In this document: in pieces, positions 1-9,671 of the stretch
How the letters are laid out: every line of letters begins with the position of its first letter
Numbering within the stretch: position 1 is the first letter of the stretch
NCBI GenBank assembly: GCA_028822155.1
Contig: JAPKEJ010000004.1
Coordinates: 1 to 64,000, forward strand
DNA length: 64,000 nt
Direction of reading: 5' to 3'
From: Porticoccaceae bacterium
GTDB lineage: Bacteria > Pseudomonadota > Gammaproteobacteria > Pseudomonadales > Porticoccaceae
Notes under the pieces: generated by a model
What the model was told of the DNA's origin: nothing
The model's database searches: none
The model's input: the letters and a program-made list of their open reading frames with translations, nothing else
Program-made: the position numbers and the translations under genes

Positions 1-1
1 T

Positions 2-952
2 GATGTCTTTAATGGTGATGCTGACGGCATATGTGCCTTGGTTCAATTGAGGCAGGTTGAGCCGAGAGATTCGAAACTCATCACGGGTGTAAAGCGAGAT
101 ATTCAGCTGTTAAGTCAGGTGCACGCCAAAGAGGGCGACCGCATTACAGTCCTTGACGTCTCTATGGCTAAAAACTGTGATGATTTAGTTCGGGTTCTTA
201 AAGATGGCGCAACTGTGTTTTATGTCGATCACCATGTTGCCGGAGAGGTGCCAGCGTCATCATCACTGATATCATTGATCAATGAGTCGCCTAATGTGTC
301 AACTAGCCTACTAGTCAATCAATATCTTCGCGGCGCGCGTTTAGAATGGGGTGCGGTTGGTACCTTTGGTGATAATTTGCAACAGACAGCCCAAGGTATG
401 CTTAAAGGTAAGGATTTTTCAGCTGAGCAGGTTGAATTGCTTAATAAGCTTGGGGTCTATATGAATTATAATGGCTATGGATCGGACTTGAGTGATCTGC
501 ACTTTTCACCGAAAGAGCTTTACAAGCTGGTTTGTGAGTATAAGACTCCTCTTGATTTTATTACGGACAGTAATCAGCATTTTGAGAAGCTAGAAACGGG
601 TTATAACGAGGACTTTAGTGCCGTTCGCTCGCTAGCCCCTTTGCGCGCAAATAAGTGCTCTGCAGTCTTTATGCTTCCCGATTATGCTTGGGCGAGGCGC
701 GTAAGTGGGGTCTTTAGTAATGACTTAACCAACAAACACCCTGATCGAGCCCACGCGGTACTTACTGAGAAATCAAATGGCGGCTACTTGGTTAGTGTCA
801 GAGCTCCGCTAACAAATAAGCATGGCGCTAGTAAATTGTGCAGTCAGTTCCCAACAGGCGGCGGTAGAGAGGCGGCAGCAGGCATTAATGACCTAGCAGC
901 AGACCAGCTAAATCAATTCATCGATAAATTTGAAAAAACCTATCAGTCCTGA
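2..952 (+). CDS. DHH-family phosphoesterase, 5' end cut by the window
   Basis: The reading frame is open to the left edge, so the N-terminus lies outside. The first visible residues read DVFNGDADGICAL, the DHH-family metal-binding motif I (D-x-D). YVDHH follows about 75 residues later and supplies the DHH signature, and the C-terminal GGGREAAAG matches the DHHA1 substrate-binding glycine motif. The family uses Mn or Mg to cleave phosphoesters in oligonucleotides or cyclic dinucleotides; nothing here picks the substrate. A TTG at 38 could be mistaken for a start, but it lies inside the conserved motif and would destroy the active site. It stands alone ahead of the VOC gene, 43 bp away. Confidence 0.85.
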   Translation, partial: DVFNGDADGICALVQLRQVEPRDSKLITGVKRDIQLLSQVHAKEGDRITVLDVSMAKNCDDLVRVLKDGATVFYVDHHVAGEVPASSSLISLINESPNVSTSLLVNQYLRGARLEWGAVGTFGDNLQQTAQGMLKGKDFSAEQVELLNKLGVYMNYNGYGSDLSDLHFSPKELYKLVCEYKTPLDFITDSNQHFEKLETGYNEDFSAVRSLAPLRANKCSAVFMLPDYAWARRVSGVFSNDLTNKHPDRAHAVLTEKSNGGYLVSVRAPLTNKHGASKLCSQFPTGGGREAAAGINDLAADQLNQFIDKFEKTYQS

Positions 953-995
953 TAATTTACTAGGCTGACCACATTATATTTTTAAGGAGTTCGTT

Positions 996-1478
996 TTGGA
1001 TACAGACCGTCCATTTTCCGTGCTAGGTATACAGCAAGTTGCCATTGGGTCTGCTAACAAAGCTAAGCTAAGTGAATTCTGGGTGGGTCTGCTCGGTCTT
1101 CAGTACAAGAGTACTTTCATCAGTGAGAGTGAAAATGTGGATGAAGACATCTGTCTGATGGGCGCTGGTGATTTTGCTGTAGAGGTCGATTTAATGCAGC
1201 CGCTTGATATTGATAAAAAACCTAGAGTAGATACCCCGGCGCTTAATCATATTGGGCTCTGGGTCGATGATCTTGCGCAAGCTGTAAAGTGGCTTTCTGC
1301 AAAGGGTCTACGTTTTACTCCGGGCGGGATCCGTCAGGGAGCGAGTGGTTACGATGTGTGTTTCATTCACCCAAAGGGAAATGATGAGTTCCCATTGTCT
1401 GCTGAGGGAGTCTTGGTGGAATTGGTGCAGGCGCCTGCTAGAGTTATTGAGGCCTATAGGGTGCTTGCAGACGCCTAA
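996..1478 (+). CDS. VOC-superfamily protein, methylmalonyl-CoA epimerase-like
   Basis: This 160-residue protein has two betaalphabetabetabeta halves of the vicinal oxygen chelate fold (about residues 11-75 and 82-152). NHIGLWVDD and the C-terminal LVELVQAP resemble methylmalonyl-CoA epimerase, and HPKG precedes the second. The usual first metal ligand, a His in an H-V-A-I context near the N-terminus, is Gln here (QQVAIG, about Gln14), while the later His and Glu remain. The start is TTG, with AAGGAG six bases upstream (984-989). Activity as a true epimerase is therefore doubtful; a dioxygenase- or glyoxalase-like role is possible. Confidence 0.7.
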   Translation: MDTDRPFSVLGIQQVAIGSANKAKLSEFWVGLLGLQYKSTFISESENVDEDICLMGAGDFAVEVDLMQPLDIDKKPRVDTPALNHIGLWVDDLAQAVKWLSAKGLRFTPGGIRQGASGYDVCFIHPKGNDEFPLSAEGVLVELVQAPARVIEAYRVLADA

Positions 1479-1636
1479 TACCGTGATTTAGGCTCTAATT
1501 ACCAGTAAAACCCGTTAAAAATAGCTTTTGCACACTAATATCTGTATTCTCCGCGCCATTCTCGGACCATCTAAGAATTCCTATTCAACGTCGCAGCCCA
1601 GGTCCTAGGTTTGCGGCTAACAAAAAAGACACAATT

Positions 1637-3163
1637 ATGACGTTTAATTCTCTGGGCCTTTCCGCGCCCCTTTTAAAAGCTGTTGCCGCACAAGGCTACG
1701 ATACTCCTTCACCTATCCAAGAAAAGGCCATACCAGCCGTCTTGGCTGGGCATGATGTCATGGCCGCTGCTCAAACAGGAACAGGTAAGACGGCAGGTTT
1801 CACCCTGCCTATTCTAGAGCTGCTGTCCAAGGGTCGGCGAGCGCCTGCTAATGAAGTGCGAACTCTGATATTGACCCCGACTCGGGAGTTAGCGGCACAG
1901 GTGGGAGAGAGTGTTGCTACTTATGGGAAGCATATGTCTTTGTCGTCTGCCGTCGTTTTCGGGGGCGTAAAAATAAACCCTCAGATGATGAAACTCCGCA
2001 GAGGTGTTGATGTTTTGGTCGCCACACCGGGGCGTTTAATGGATCTCTATAGCCAAAATGCGGTTAGATTTTCCAATCTAGAAATTCTCGTACTGGATGA
2101 AGCAGATCGGATGTTAGACATGGGCTTTATCCATGATATAACCAAAATTATTGCACTTTTACCTAGGCGTAGACAAAACCTAATGTTTTCGGCTACTTTT
2201 TCTGACGATATTAGAAGGTTAGCCAAGGGCTTGGTTAAGAATCCAATAGAAATTTCAGTATCTCCACGGAACGCTGCGGCGCCATCGGTAACTCAGTGGG
2301 TTTGCCCTGTAGATAAAAAGCAAAAAGCACCACTTTTGACCAAACTTATTAAAGATGGTGGCTGGAGCCAAGCTCTGGTTTTTACCAAAACTAAGCATGG
2401 GGCTAACAAATTAACTAAACATCTTGAGTCACAGGGTATCGTGGCATCGGCCATCCATGGCAACAAAAGCCAGGGGGCGCGAACCAAGGCACTGGCTGGA
2501 TTTAAAGCGGGTGAAATCCGTATTCTTGTGGCCACTGACATTGCTGCGCGTGGTCTGGACATTGAGCAATTGCCTCATGTTGTTAACTTTGACTTGCCTA
2601 ATGTGTCTGAAGACTATGTTCATCGCATTGGCCGCACAGGGCGTGCCGGCGCGACGGGCGAAGCTATATCTTTTGTGAGTGCGGAAGAAGTTGATTTGCT
2701 ATCTGATATAGAACGGCTAACGCAAAAACTGTTACCGCGAAAAGAAATTGAGGGTTTTGAACCCGAACAGACGGTCAAAGAAACAACGCTAAATCGTCCT
2801 GTGAGAGCGAGCAAGCCTCGCAAGCCTCTAAATAGCCAAACGAACAACACTGATAATACACCGCATAATAATAATTCATCGAACACTAAGCGTCGAGCGG
2901 CGTATGGGCAAGGCCCTAAGCCTGGTAATAAGTTCAAACGAGGTGGCCAAAACCAAACTCACAGCGCCGGTGGAAATAGGGAGCAGTCTAACTCGGGTAA
3001 CAGAAGATCAGACGCCGGGGCTGGTGATGTTGCGACTAGACCGTCGACGAAGGGAGCGTCCCCCTATGCAAGTGCTAGAAAGACTTCTAGTGCCTCTTCA
3101 GGTCGAAACCGACCATCAGGTGGTAATTCAAACCGCGGTTCCGGTCGCGGCCGCAGCAATTAG
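1637..3163 (+). CDS. rhlE: DEAD-box ATP-dependent RNA helicase RhlE
   Basis: A 508-residue helicase that unwinds RNA duplexes in the cytoplasm (ribosome maturation and RNA decay in relatives). Visible in order: a Q motif (TPSPIQ), Walker A AQTGTGKT (45-52), PTRELA, TPGR, DEAD box [13 protein letters not shown], and in the second RecA domain [10 protein letters not shown] and [10 protein letters not shown]. The last roughly 130 residues are a disordered Asn/Gly/Ser/Arg-rich tail typical of RhlE and likely to bind RNA. The upstream gap is 158 bp, so a long 5' UTR is possible; only a weak A-rich ribosome binding site is visible. Confidence 0.93.
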   Translation: MTFNSLGLSAPLLKAVAAQGYDTPSPIQEKAIPAVLAGHDVMAAAQTGTGKTAGFTLPILELLSKGRRAPANEVRTLILTPTRELAAQVGESVATYGKHMSLSSAVVFGGVKINPQMMKLRRGVDVLVATPGRLMDLYSQNAVRFSNLEILVLDEADRMLDMGFIHDITKIIALLPRRRQNLMFSATFSDDIRRLAKGLVKNPIEISVSPRNAAAPSVTQWVCPVDKKQKAPLLTKLIKDGGWSQALVFTKTKHGANKLTKHLESQGIVASAIHGNKSQGARTKALAGFKAGEIRILVATDIAARGLDIEQLPHVVNFDLPNVSEDYVHRIGRTGRAGATGEAISFVSAEEVDLLSDIERLTQKLLPRKEIEGFEPEQTVKETTLNRPVRASKPRKPLNSQTNNTDNTPHNNNSSNTKRRAAYGQGPKPGNKFKRGGQNQTHSAGGNREQSNSGNRRSDAGAGDVATRPSTKGASPYASARKTSSASSGRNRPSGGNSNRGSGRGRSN

Positions 3164-3220
3164 TGGTTATTAAGTTTTGATGTCCGCTACACACAACACT
3201 CATGAAGAGAAAATGTATTA

Positions 3221-4786
3221 ATGTTCGAATTTCAGTTCAGTAAAGTTGCAACTCTTAAAAATGACGTACTTTCCGGTTTAACTGTTGCTCTGGCACTCGT
3301 GCCAGAAGCCGTTGCTTTTGCTTTTGTTGCCGGTGTTGACCCGTTGGTAGGCCTCTATGCCGCATTCATGGTTGGTTTGATCACTGCTTGTATTGGCGGC
3401 CGGCCGGGCATGATTAGTGGTGCTACTGGTGCTTTAGCCGTAGTGATGGTTTCTCTTGTTGCGGATCATGGTGTTGAATACCTATTTGTAACCGTAATAT
3501 TGATGGGTCTCTTGCAGATCACCGCTGGGGTCCTAAAGTTGGGTAAGTTTATCCGAATGGTGCCTTACCCGGTAATGCTAGGATTTGTGAACGGGCTTGC
3601 TATTGTAATCTTTCTAGCTCAGTTGGGTCAGTTTGGTAATGTGGGCGAACCTGGCTGGCTACATGGAACGTTTATGCAAGGGTCTATTGTTGATGTGTCT
3701 TGGTTACAAGGTGAACAGCTTTATATGCTGATAGCCTTGGTTTTTTTGACCATGTCTATCATCCATTTCTTACCTCGTTTTACTAAGGCTGTTCCTTCAT
3801 CTCTGATCGCTATTGTGGTGGTTACGCTCCTAGTATTTGGGTTAGATCTGAACACCCGTGTAGTCGGAGACATAGCTTCTATTGCCGGTGGGTTCCCAGC
3901 ATTTAGCCTCCCAGCGGTACCCTATAATCTCGATACCTTCTTTATAATATTGCCTTACGCGATTATTCTGGCGGCGATTGGTTTGATAGAATCATTACTC
4001 ACATTACGACTCATAGATGAAATTACTGAGACTCGTGGGCGTGGCAATCGAGAGTGCATCGGCCAGGGCGTTGCTAACACTGTTACGGGTTTGTTTGGTG
4101 GGATGGGTGGCTGCGCTATGATTGGGCAAAGCATGATCAATGTTAACTCTGGTGGCCGTGGCCGGGCTTCAGGCATTACTGCGGCGATGTTTTTACTTAT
4201 TTTTATTCTGTTTGCGTCTCCTCTTATTGAACGCATTCCTTTAGCTGCTCTAATTGGGGTTATGTTCATTGTGGTTATTGGTACATTTGAGTGGAGTAGT
4301 TTCCGTATTGTTGGCAAGGTACCTCGTTCTGATGCATTGATTCTGATTCTGGTATCTGGGGTTACAGTAGCGACGGACTTGGCCGCAGCCGTGGTCGTAG
4401 GAGTAATTGTGTCTGCTTTAGTATTTGCCTGGGAGCATGCCAAGCATATTAGAATTGACACGCGAGAGGACCATAAGGGTTCAACTGTCTACGCAGTGAC
4501 CGGTCCATTGTTCTTCGGGTCGGTGACGTCATTTTTGGAGCGGTTTGATCCCAAGCAAGATAATGATGATGTTATTATTGATTTCGCGCGTTCTAGGGTT
4601 GCAGATCACTCAGGTCTTGATGCTATTGATACTCTGGCAGAGCGGTATCTTAATGCAGGTAAAACGCTACATTTAGTTCATCTGAGTAACGAATGCAGAA
4701 AGCTACTTAACAAGGCGGGTAACCTTGTTGAAGTCAATGTTATTGAAGATCCTAAATATTTTGTTGCTGAGGATAGCCTTGCTTGA
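3221..4786 (+). CDS. SulP-family inorganic anion transporter with STAS domain
   Basis: A 521-residue inner-membrane carrier. The first roughly 400 residues are hydrophobic with many membrane segments and carry family patterns such as [16 protein letters not shown] and the sulfate transporter core [13 protein letters not shown] cytoplasmic STAS domain fills about residues 415-515 ([24 protein letters not shown]). SulP members move sulfate, bicarbonate or other anions with Na+ or H+; the substrate cannot be read from sequence. It follows rhlE by 57 bp on the same strand. Confidence 0.9.
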   Translation: MFEFQFSKVATLKNDVLSGLTVALALVPEAVAFAFVAGVDPLVGLYAAFMVGLITACIGGRPGMISGATGALAVVMVSLVADHGVEYLFVTVILMGLLQITAGVLKLGKFIRMVPYPVMLGFVNGLAIVIFLAQLGQFGNVGEPGWLHGTFMQGSIVDVSWLQGEQLYMLIALVFLTMSIIHFLPRFTKAVPSSLIAIVVVTLLVFGLDLNTRVVGDIASIAGGFPAFSLPAVPYNLDTFFIILPYAIILAAIGLIESLLTLRLIDEITETRGRGNRECIGQGVANTVTGLFGGMGGCAMIGQSMINVNSGGRGRASGITAAMFLLIFILFASPLIERIPLAALIGVMFIVVIGTFEWSSFRIVGKVPRSDALILILVSGVTVATDLAAAVVVGVIVSALVFAWEHAKHIRIDTREDHKGSTVYAVTGPLFFGSVTSFLERFDPKQDNDDVIIDFARSRVADHSGLDAIDTLAERYLNAGKTLHLVHLSNECRKLLNKAGNLVEVNVIEDPKYFVAEDSLA

Positions 4787-4834
4787 TCTAGATTAGCTTG
4801 GTTCCTTTTAGACTTTGTCCGATAAGGTGAGAGT

Positions 4835-5368
4835 ATGGGGTTTGATCTAAAGTTAGCGATATTTAAGCCGGCTCTAAAGTTTGCCATGGAGCGCTCAGGT
4901 CATGGCGCCGCTCTGGGTTTTAAGCTCACGCGAGTCGGGCGAGGAGAGGTCGAAATGACCTTTCCCTATAAAGAAGAGGTAATTGGCAATCCAATTACGG
5001 GGGTAGTTCACGGTGGGGTCATTGTCAGTCTACTCGATACCTGTTGTGGCTGCGCAGCGATTACCGTATTAGAGCGAAGGGCTATTACACCCACTATGGA
5101 CCTGCGCCTCGATTACATGCATCCTGCTGAACCTAACAAGCCAATTTATGTGTCCGCGAAGGTCTATCGCAATACCACCAATGTGATCTTTTGCAGAGGC
5201 TCTGCTTGGCAAGAAGATGAAGATAATCCAATTGCTCATTGTGTGGCCACCTTTATGAAAGTCGATGCTGAGGGCATGCGGTTTTCTGATATCTTACGAC
5301 GCAGGCTAAATAGGTTGTTTAACTCGAACAAAAAGTCCTCTGCTGAAAAGTTAGAGGAGGCCAAGTGA
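4835..5368 (+). CDS. PaaI-family hotdog-fold thioesterase (first of a pair)
   Basis: A 177-residue protein. The segment NPITGVVHGGVIVSLLDTC contains the HGG-x5-LLD motif of PaaI-type acyl-CoA thioesterases, where the Asp and the preceding Asn/His region form the active site at the dimer interface. LDYMHPAE is the usual following strand. It has an extra basic tail of about 25 residues. The stop codon overlaps the GTG of the next gene (GTGA, 5365-5368), so the two are probably translationally coupled and may form a heteromeric enzyme. The acyl substrate is unknown. Confidence 0.85.
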   Translation: MGFDLKLAIFKPALKFAMERSGHGAALGFKLTRVGRGEVEMTFPYKEEVIGNPITGVVHGGVIVSLLDTCCGCAAITVLERRAITPTMDLRLDYMHPAEPNKPIYVSAKVYRNTTNVIFCRGSAWQEDEDNPIAHCVATFMKVDAEGMRFSDILRRRLNRLFNSNKKSSAEKLEEAK

Positions 5369-5832
5369 ATCAATCCTCTAGTGATAACAAGTTGGATCAG
5401 GACGAGATCTCGCAGGTGATTATTGCTGCTCGACAGGCTAAAAAGCCACAAATGATTCTAGATCTTATTCCTTATAGCAGTTTCATTGGTACACAGGCTA
5501 AAGTAGAAAAAGAAGCCGTCATATACTGGCTTGAGAGGCGATCGAGCAATATTGGCAACCCGTCGTTGCCTGCGATTCACGGTGGTGTGATTGGTGGGTT
5601 CTTGGAGCTTTCAGCGGCCATAGAGATCCTCTATGTCTTAGATGTAAACGCGGTCCCTAAAGTAGTCGATTTCTCTCTCGATTATTTACGACCGGGCCGT
5701 TATAAAACGATTTATGCTAATTGCACCGTACTCAGGCAGGGCAAGAAACTTGTCAATGTGTCAGCCACGGCGTGGCAGGATGATCCGGCGACGCCTATAG
5801 CGACGGCACGGTGTCACTTTTTACTTCCGTAA
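5365..5832 (+). CDS. PaaI-family hotdog-fold thioesterase (second of a pair)
   Basis: A 155-residue paralogue of the preceding gene. It has the same IHGGVIGGFLE core and a matching FSLDYLRPGR strand, but Glu stands where the first protein has the catalytic Asp. It starts at a GTG overlapping the upstream stop and is preceded by GAGGAGG (5353-5359), inside the end of the first gene. Either this is a second active thioesterase or it is the non-catalytic partner of a heterodimer. Confidence 0.85.
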   Translation: MNQSSSDNKLDQDEISQVIIAARQAKKPQMILDLIPYSSFIGTQAKVEKEAVIYWLERRSSNIGNPSLPAIHGGVIGGFLELSAAIEILYVLDVNAVPKVVDFSLDYLRPGRYKTIYANCTVLRQGKKLVNVSATAWQDDPATPIATARCHFLLP

Positions 5833-5846
5833 TATCCTTTATAAAG

Positions 5847-5874
5847 GTTGAAATTCGCTACTTTGCCCCCATCT
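5847..5874 (+). promoter_or_regulatory. Heat-shock (sigma-32-type) promoter of htpG
   Basis: GTTGAAA (5847-5853), a 13-base spacer, then CCCCATCT (5867-5874). The E. coli RpoH consensus is CTTGAAA, spacer 11-15, CCCCATnT, so this matches 14 of the 15 specified positions. Transcription would begin about 5881, roughly 50 bases before the htpG ATG at 5932. Confidence 0.8.
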
Positions 5875-5931
5875 CGAGAAGCAGAGTCTAAACAACTAAA
5901 TATTTTATACACATCAGGAGAGCATAAAAGA

Positions 5932-7887
5932 ATGACAGCTAAAGCAAAGGCAGGCGCAGAGACATTAGGTTTTCAAACTGAAGCAAAGCAACTACTTCAT
6001 CTTATGATCCATTCGCTGTATTCAAATAAGGAGATTTTTTTAAGAGAATTGATATCGAATGCATCGGATGCGACTGACAAGCTTCGCTTTGAAGCGTTAG
6101 AGAATACAGCTCTTTATGAAGACGAAGGGGAGGTCCATATTCGCATTGGTGTTGACGAAGAAGCCAAAACGATTACGATTTCAGATAACGGAATTGGAAT
6201 GTCGCGTGACGAGGTGATCGCTAATTTGGGTACTATTGCACGGTCTGGAACTGCTGATTTCTTGAAGAATCTAACAGGAGATCAACAGCAGGATTCACAG
6301 CTGATAGGCCAATTCGGTGTTGGTTTTTATTCTTCATTTATAGTCGCTGATCGAGTGGTTGTTGAGACACGTCGTGCCGGCGCTGCATCTTCAGAGGGAG
6401 TTCGCTGGAGCTGTGATGGCGAAGCTGATTACCAGTTAGAGCCTATCGACCGTGCTGAGAGGGGCACGCAAATCACATTGCACCTAAAGTCTGATGAAGC
6501 TGAGTTCGCTAATGATTGGCGGCTCCGTAGTATTGTTAAAAAGTATTCAGATCATATTGCCATACCTGTGGAAATGCTAAAGCAGATCGTGCCTCCTATG
6601 CCGAGCATGGAGTCCGAGGAAGTGGGGGATGAGGAAACGATTATTGAGAGTGCCCCCGAGTGGCAGGCGGTTAACGATGCTAAGGCGTTATGGACTCGAT
6701 CTCGATCGGATGTAACAGAAGATGAATACAAAGAGTTCTACCGACATGTCTCAAGTGATTTTGCAGAGCCATTAACCTGGAGTCATAACCGCGTCGAGGG
6801 AAAGCAAGAGTACACAAGCCTACTTTACATCCCCGGCATGGCGCCAATGGATCTATACCAGCGTGAAGCTTCACGCGGCATTAAGCTGTACATAAAGCGA
6901 ACATTTATTATGGACGACGCCGAACAGTTCATGCCCATGTATTTGCGCTTTGTTAAAGGAGTTCTGGATAGTACAGACTTACCACTGAATGTTTCTCGGG
7001 AAATCCTCCAAAAAACGCCTTTAGTTGACAGCATTAGGGCCGCTTTAACCAAGCGTGTTCTTGATATGCTAAGTAAGATGTCGACTAGCGAACCTGAGAA
7101 GTACGCGACATTTTGGTCACAATTTGGCGCTGTTTTGAAGGAAGGTCCAAGTGAAGATCATGGAAACCGTGAAAAAATTGCTAAGCTGTTTCGTTTCGCA
7201 AGCTCTACCGTTGATGGCGCGGTTCCTTCGGTTAGCCTAGCCGACTATATTGAAAGAATGAAAGAAGGGCAGGACAAGATTTATTACGTTACTGGAGACA
7301 GTTACTCAATCATTAACAATAGTCCTTACTTAGAGGTTTTTCGCAAGCACGGTATTGAAGTGCTACTGATGTCCGATCGAATCGATGAGTGGATGATGGG
7401 CTACCTGACCGAATTCGATGGTAAGTCCTTTCAAGACGTTGCTCGTGGCGAACTTGACCTAAGCAAGATAACCGGAGATTCAACTCAAAAAGATGCTGAT
7501 CCAGAAGCTAAAAAAGACCCCAAGTCTGATGATAATGCTGATCTCATCGCGCGAATTAAGAGTCTACTTGAACAAAGAGTAGATGATGTGCGTACGACCA
7601 CGCGATTGACGAACTCTCCTGCGTGCTTAGTGGTAGGCGATAATGATATGGGAGAGCAAATGCGTAAGATTATGGAAGCTGCAGGGCAGGCAGTGCCTGA
7701 ATCAAAGCCTATTTTGGAAATCAATATGGAGCATCCTCTAGTCAGTAAGCTGAGTGCTGAATCTGATGAAGGGGCAGCCGCTATACTCGCGGGGGTTCTC
7801 TTTGATCAGGCAGCATTATCAGCCGGACGGCCGCTTGAAAATCCGGCTCAGTTTGTGCAGGAGCTAAACAGGCTTATGTTTGGTTAG
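5932..7887 (+). CDS. htpG: Molecular chaperone HtpG (bacterial Hsp90)
   Basis: A 651-residue ATP-dependent cytosolic chaperone that works as a dimer with DnaK and client proteins. GHKL ATPase motifs are visible: [23 protein letters not shown] and [15 protein letters not shown], then the middle domain ([11 protein letters not shown]) and the C-terminal dimerisation domain. I chose ATG 5932 over an in-frame TTG at 5848. The protein from 5932 aligns at once with E. coli HtpG ([19 protein letters not shown]), AGGAG lies upstream at 5916-5920, and 5848 falls inside the -35 element of the heat-shock promoter. It is a single gene, followed by a hairpin. Confidence 0.96.
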   Translation: MTAKAKAGAETLGFQTEAKQLLHLMIHSLYSNKEIFLRELISNASDATDKLRFEALENTALYEDEGEVHIRIGVDEEAKTITISDNGIGMSRDEVIANLGTIARSGTADFLKNLTGDQQQDSQLIGQFGVGFYSSFIVADRVVVETRRAGAASSEGVRWSCDGEADYQLEPIDRAERGTQITLHLKSDEAEFANDWRLRSIVKKYSDHIAIPVEMLKQIVPPMPSMESEEVGDEETIIESAPEWQAVNDAKALWTRSRSDVTEDEYKEFYRHVSSDFAEPLTWSHNRVEGKQEYTSLLYIPGMAPMDLYQREASRGIKLYIKRTFIMDDAEQFMPMYLRFVKGVLDSTDLPLNVSREILQKTPLVDSIRAALTKRVLDMLSKMSTSEPEKYATFWSQFGAVLKEGPSEDHGNREKIAKLFRFASSTVDGAVPSVSLADYIERMKEGQDKIYYVTGDSYSIINNSPYLEVFRKHGIEVLLMSDRIDEWMMGYLTEFDGKSFQDVARGELDLSKITGDSTQKDADPEAKKDPKSDDNADLIARIKSLLEQRVDDVRTTTRLTNSPACLVVGDNDMGEQMRKIMEAAGQAVPESKPILEINMEHPLVSKLSAESDEGAAAILAGVLFDQAALSAGRPLENPAQFVQELNRLMFG

Positions 7888-7906
7888 GGCTGTGCTTATC
7901 TGATTA

Positions 7907-7927
7907 AGGCGCCTCCATGAGGTGCCT
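7907..7927 (+). terminator. Hairpin after htpG, possible terminator
   Basis: Arms AGGCGCCTC (7907-7915) and GAGGTGCCT (7919-7927) pair over 9 bp with one G-U pair and a 3-base loop. No real T tract follows (CGTCATTTAC), so intrinsic termination would be inefficient. It lies between htpG and the gpsA promoter. Confidence 0.45.
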
Positions 7928-7939
7928 CGTCATTTACGG

Positions 7940-7968
7940 CTGACATCCCGAGCTCTAGAACCTATAAT
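7940..7968 (+). promoter_or_regulatory. Sigma-70 promoter of gpsA
   Basis: CTGACA (7940-7945, 5/6 to TTGACA), a 17-base spacer and TATAAT (7963-7968, 6/6). Transcription should start near 7975, leaving too little leader for a start at ATG 7981 but about 27 bases for the GTG at 8002. Confidence 0.75.
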
Positions 7969-8001
7969 AAGTATCATTACATGCTCTTTTTTGAGGCTTT
8001 A

Positions 8002-9036
8002 GTGGTTAATAATAAAAACAATAAGGTGGCTATTTTAGGTGGCGGTAGTTTTGGGACTGCCCTGGCTAACATGATTGCTGTAAATGGCTATCAGGCGACG
8101 CTGTGGTTGCGCAGTGAAGAGGTTTTTCGTCAAGTTACTGAGGACGGCGAGAATTCAGCGTACCTGCCAGGGTATAAACTACACCCTAGCTTATCAGTAA
8201 GTACTGACTTAAAAGCTTCGGTGGAAGGTTGCGATAGTGTTTTTTTTGCGATTCCCAGTGGCTCTTTTCGTGATGTGGCCAAGCAAGTTAGCCCATGGAT
8301 TTCCTCCGGAAGCTATGTGGTTAGTACGGCTAAAGGTATCGAGGCTGAGACCTTTTTATTGCCAAGCCAGATACTTGAACAAGAGCTTCCAGGTTGTAAG
8401 GTCGGTGTCATCAGCGGGCCCAACCTTGCTAAAGAGATAGCTCAGTTTGAGATAACCGCTACGGTAGTAGCCAGTGATGATGATTTATTCTGTGCCCATA
8501 TCCAGAAACTTTTAGTGTCTGATTATTTTCGCGTGTATCCCAATCATGATCGTTTTGGTGTTGAACTCGCGGGGGCTCTCAAGAACATTTACGCCATTGT
8601 TGCAGGTATCGCTGATGCTATGGGTGTCGGACAAAATACTAAAAGCGTAGTGCTTACTAGAAGCTTGGCGGAAATGAGTCGTTTTGCTGTTGAGTTTGGC
8701 GCAAACCCGCTTACTTTTCTTGGTCTAAGTGGGATAGGAGACCTTTACGTAACCTGTACTTCACCTTTGAGTAGAAACTTTCGAGTTGGATTTGCTCTAG
8801 GTAGCGGAAGATCTCTTGATGAGGCTGTGATTGAAGTTGGACAGATTGCTGAGGGCGTTAATACAACGCGGCTGGTGATACAGAAAGCTGAAGAGCTAGG
8901 TATTTATATGCCCCTAGCAGCTGCTTTATATGGTACTTTATTTGAGCAACGATCCATTAAAGAGTCTCTGCGTGAAATGATGCTTGCGGATCAAAACAAG
9001 GATGTTGAATTTATGGTGAAATCAAATGGTGGATAA
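8002..9036 (+). CDS. gpsA: Glycerol-3-phosphate dehydrogenase [NAD(P)+]
   Basis: This enzyme reduces dihydroxyacetone phosphate to sn-glycerol-3-phosphate for phospholipid synthesis in the cytoplasm. The N-terminal Rossmann motif VAILGGGSFGTALA, the middle signature ISGPNLAKEIA, the catalytic lysine region ELAGALKNIYAI and LSGIGDLYVTC are all present. An in-frame ATG at 7981 would give seven more residues, but the promoter sits only 12 bases before it. GTG 8002 has TGAGG at 7992-7996 and gives the usual N-terminus, so I prefer it (344 residues). The gene overlaps the next by 11 bases. Confidence 0.93.
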   Translation: MVNNKNNKVAILGGGSFGTALANMIAVNGYQATLWLRSEEVFRQVTEDGENSAYLPGYKLHPSLSVSTDLKASVEGCDSVFFAIPSGSFRDVAKQVSPWISSGSYVVSTAKGIEAETFLLPSQILEQELPGCKVGVISGPNLAKEIAQFEITATVVASDDDLFCAHIQKLLVSDYFRVYPNHDRFGVELAGALKNIYAIVAGIADAMGVGQNTKSVVLTRSLAEMSRFAVEFGANPLTFLGLSGIGDLYVTCTSPLSRNFRVGFALGSGRSLDEAVIEVGQIAEGVNTTRLVIQKAEELGIYMPLAAALYGTLFEQRSIKESLREMMLADQNKDVEFMVKSNGG

Positions 9037-9466
9037 CAAAATGCATGTGAAAAATACTAATACCTGGGTTAGATTAGCCTATATGGTGCTGTTTGGCTTC
9101 TTACTTAATGCCGGCGGATTGGTTATGTCCGCCATTGTATTTGCACAATTTTTGTTTGTGCTTATAACAGGTAAAGATAATGATAATTTGAGAAATTTAG
9201 GCCAAGGACTGGGTAAGTGGGTATACCAGGCTATTATGTTTCTGACATTTAATGATGAAACTAAGCCTTTCCCATTTGACGAATGGCCAATAGCCGAGCC
9301 ATCACAAGGGTACTCCTCTGCTCCGCGCGATACGGAGGAAGTCGTGGATACCCAAGAAGATTCTGAAGAATTAAGTGATAGCAGTATCCCATCTTTCGTC
9401 GTCAGCGATGAGGGCGATAACGAGGCTCAGGGCGAAGAGGACGGAAAGCCCAAAAAGGGCGATTAA
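9026..9466 (+). CDS. DUF4389 membrane protein
   Basis: A 146-residue protein whose first 90 residues match the DUF4389 pattern: a long hydrophobic stretch (LAYMVLFGFLLNAGGLVMSA and beyond, about residues 13-48) that could form two membrane helices, then LGKWVYQAIMFLTFNDE-KPFPFDEWP. The remainder is acidic and low-complexity, probably cytoplasmic. The start overlaps gpsA by 11 bases, which implies coupled translation. No function is known for the family. Confidence 0.75.
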   Translation: MVDNKMHVKNTNTWVRLAYMVLFGFLLNAGGLVMSAIVFAQFLFVLITGKDNDNLRNLGQGLGKWVYQAIMFLTFNDETKPFPFDEWPIAEPSQGYSSAPRDTEEVVDTQEDSEELSDSSIPSFVVSDEGDNEAQGEEDGKPKKGD

Positions 9467-9671
9467 AGCTAACGGTGTAGCCACTCTCCAGCGCTTGGTT
9501 TAACTGTGTTAATGGAGCGCAGAGCTGCCCTTGTATTTCAAGAACTACCGGTGGCTGTAAGCTGGTAAGTTTCGAGTTTATTGATCTCAAAAAATGGCTA
9601 ACATCTTGACCACCTAAACGCGCCCGCTTTTGGTGTGGCGTAAAAGTTAGCGGTACTTAACTGGATTTATT

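Noticed and set aside
38-952. TTG at 38 as the start of the left-edge gene
   Set aside because: The same frame is open to base 2 and already encodes the conserved DHH motif before the TTG.
3955-4461. 168-codon antisense frame inside the SulP gene
   Set aside because: Ser/Thr/Pro-rich shadow of a transporter with strongly conserved sense-strand features.
9402-9590. Antisense frame between the DUF4389 and hydrolase genes
   Set aside because: It overlaps the end of a real gene, has no recognisable domain and no ribosome binding site.
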